NCBI GenBank assembly: GCA_029550985.1 | Contig: JAKPGH010000029.1 | Span: 1 to 14,493 of the forward strand | Direction: 5' to 3' | Source of the DNA: Bacillota bacterium | GTDB lineage: Bacteria; Bacillota; Clostridia; Oscillospirales; Ruminococcaceae | Length of the DNA stretch: 14,493 bases | Shown here: positions 13,456 to 14,493 of the stretch, one piece after another | Layout of the letters: each line of letters begins with the position of its first letter | Numbering within the stretch: position 1 is the stretch's first letter | The notes under the pieces: generated by a model | Seen by the model: the letters and a program-made list of their open reading frames with translations, nothing else | Databases searched by the model: none | Told to the model about the DNA's origin: nothing | Position numbers and translations under genes: made by a program

Positions 13456-14493
13456 ATGAAAAAACATTTTCATATTCAAAAAAATATCGTTGCATTCAAT
13501 CTGGCAATGATTCTCGCCACCGGTTCGGTCACACCGGCTTTCGCCGCCGAGAAATCGACAAATCCGTCGGCTTCGCCGGCCTATATCTATGACGAAGCGT
13601 TTTACGCCACCTTGGATTATTATGGCGGCGTCACCAACAGCAGTGTGGTAAAAAGCTACGCTTTGCACGGGAACTCGTCCATTGTGGACTACGGAACTTA
13701 CACCGAAGTGAACAACCTGACGGATGATCGCGCGGCCCGCATGGAAAATGGAGCCGTAGTGTTCGATTTTGACGAAAATTCTCCCGATCACTTCTACTTT
13801 GAAGGGGTGACCGACGAGCCTCTCAAAAAGTTCCCTTGGAACATCGAGATTTCTTACAAGCTCAACGGCGTGTATTGTCCGGCGGAAAAGCTAGCCGGCG
13901 AAAAGGGCGTTGTAGAAATCCTGTTGGATGTGGTTCCCAATCCATCCGCCAGCGAGTACATGCGGAATAATCTGGTGTTAAGCGCCGTTTCCCTGTTTGA
14001 CGGCGATGAGATTCTGTCGCTGGAGGCGCCGGGCGCTCAGATTCAATTATTGGGCAATAAGCGTACGGTGCTCTTCCTGGTCCTGCCGGGGGAGGAACGT
14101 CACTTCTCCATTCGTGTTGGCACCGAGGACTTTTCTTATGGAGGCATGATCTTCACCGCTTTTCCCGCCACGCTGGCGCAGCTGGAGGATATTAAGGATT
14201 TGCGGGAAGACAAGGAAAAAATCGAGGATTCTTACGACGCCATCAACGCAAGCTTGGATGTGATTCTGGACACTCTCGATGGCATGAGTGACAGTTTGAA
14301 CACCGTGGCCAATGGTCTGGATGATTTGAACGACGCCCGCGCCACCATCTACGCCGGCAAAGACGAAATCTATGACAGTACGGACGAAGCATTGGACGAC
14401 CTGGACATTATGGCAGACGCGCTGGCACGGTTTTCCCACAATATGGAGTCCACCACCGAGGCGCTGACAGAAGTCACGGACAGTTTCAGCGAC
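13456..14493 (+). CDS. Secreted coiled-coil protein linked to the MMPL exporter, 3'-truncated by the window edge
   Basis: The frame is open from ATG 13456 to the last base, giving 346 residues of a longer protein. Residues 1-30 are a signal peptide ending TPAFA before AEK. Residues 42-235 look like a beta-rich extracytoplasmic region, with IVDYGTYTEVNNLTD (76-90), FYFEGVTDEPLKKFPW (113-128) and ISYKLNGVYCPAEKLAGEKG (132-151). From about 240 the sequence becomes helical and coiled-coil-prone, with regularly spaced Leu/Ile (LEDIKDLREDKEKIEDSYDA, then LNTVANGLDDLNDAR and EALDDLDIMADALA). Clostridial MMPL genes are often next to proteins of this style, related in layout to YhgE/Pip-type proteins with long heptad regions; that link is by layout and memory only. 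The 18-bp spacing and strong ribosome binding site suggest co-expression, and it may act as an external partner of the exporter. Any later membrane anchor lies outside the window. Confidence 0.75.
   Translation, partial: MKKHFHIQKNIVAFNLAMILATGSVTPAFAAEKSTNPSASPAYIYDEAFYATLDYYGGVTNSSVVKSYALHGNSSIVDYGTYTEVNNLTDDRAARMENGAVVFDFDENSPDHFYFEGVTDEPLKKFPWNIEISYKLNGVYCPAEKLAGEKGVVEILLDVVPNPSASEYMRNNLVLSAVSLFDGDEILSLEAPGAQIQLLGNKRTVLFLVLPGEERHFSIRVGTEDFSYGGMIFTAFPATLAQLEDIKDLREDKEKIEDSYDAINASLDVILDTLDGMSDSLNTVANGLDDLNDARATIYAGKDEIYDSTDEALDDLDIMADALARFSHNMESTTEALTEVTDSFSD

Overview
The window looks like chromosomal DNA of a Gram-positive anaerobe of the class Clostridia, probably Oscillospirales/Ruminococcaceae-like. 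This is inferred from four things: the anaerobic (cobalt-early) cobalamin genes, a very large secreted protein ending in clostridial-type SLH modules, strong GGAGG ribosome binding sites with TTG and GTG starts, and a TetR-controlled MMPL exporter. No rRNA, tRNA, CRISPR array, insertion sequence or phage gene was seen.

Region 1 (2-3641) is the 3' end of a cobalamin operon on the + strand. It holds the C-terminal two thirds of cbiG, then cbiH, then one polypeptide joining CbiJ, CbiE and CbiT. Neighbouring genes overlap by 8 bp, so translation is probably coupled. A 49-codon reading frame of unknown function starts inside the last stop (ATGA). The run ends at a very strong hairpin terminator (3669-3716). 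Together these proteins carry cobalt-precorrin intermediates through ring contraction, lactone opening, reduction, and C5/C15 methylation with decarboxylation.

Region 2 (3717-4140) has a short frame (3751-3974) with a perfect Shine-Dalgarno. It is interrupted at a T TTT TTG run and is either a frameshifted gene or a candidate -1 frameshifting site. An apparently untranslated leader of the next gene follows.

Region 3 (4141-9910) is a 1901-residue secreted cell-surface protein. In order it has a signal peptide, an acidic Ig-like N-terminus, four tandem beta-helix-like units, two InlB-type beta modules, an Asp/Ser linker, a pre-SLH beta module, three SLH repeats, a choline-binding-type repeat and a LysM domain. 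Its terminator is a near copy of the hairpin that ends the cobalamin operon.

Region 4 (10006-14493) is a divergent regulator/exporter locus. A TetR-family gene on the - strand faces an MMPL/RND-type exporter on the + strand. The exporter is followed 18 bp later by a secreted protein with a coiled-coil-prone C-terminal part, cut by the window end. Between the divergent genes lie overlapping promoter-like sequences, a perfect 10+10 bp inverted repeat and what looks like a decayed beta-rich gene. The likely reading is that TetR senses an effector and controls itself and the exporter pair; the exporter substrate cannot be told from sequence.
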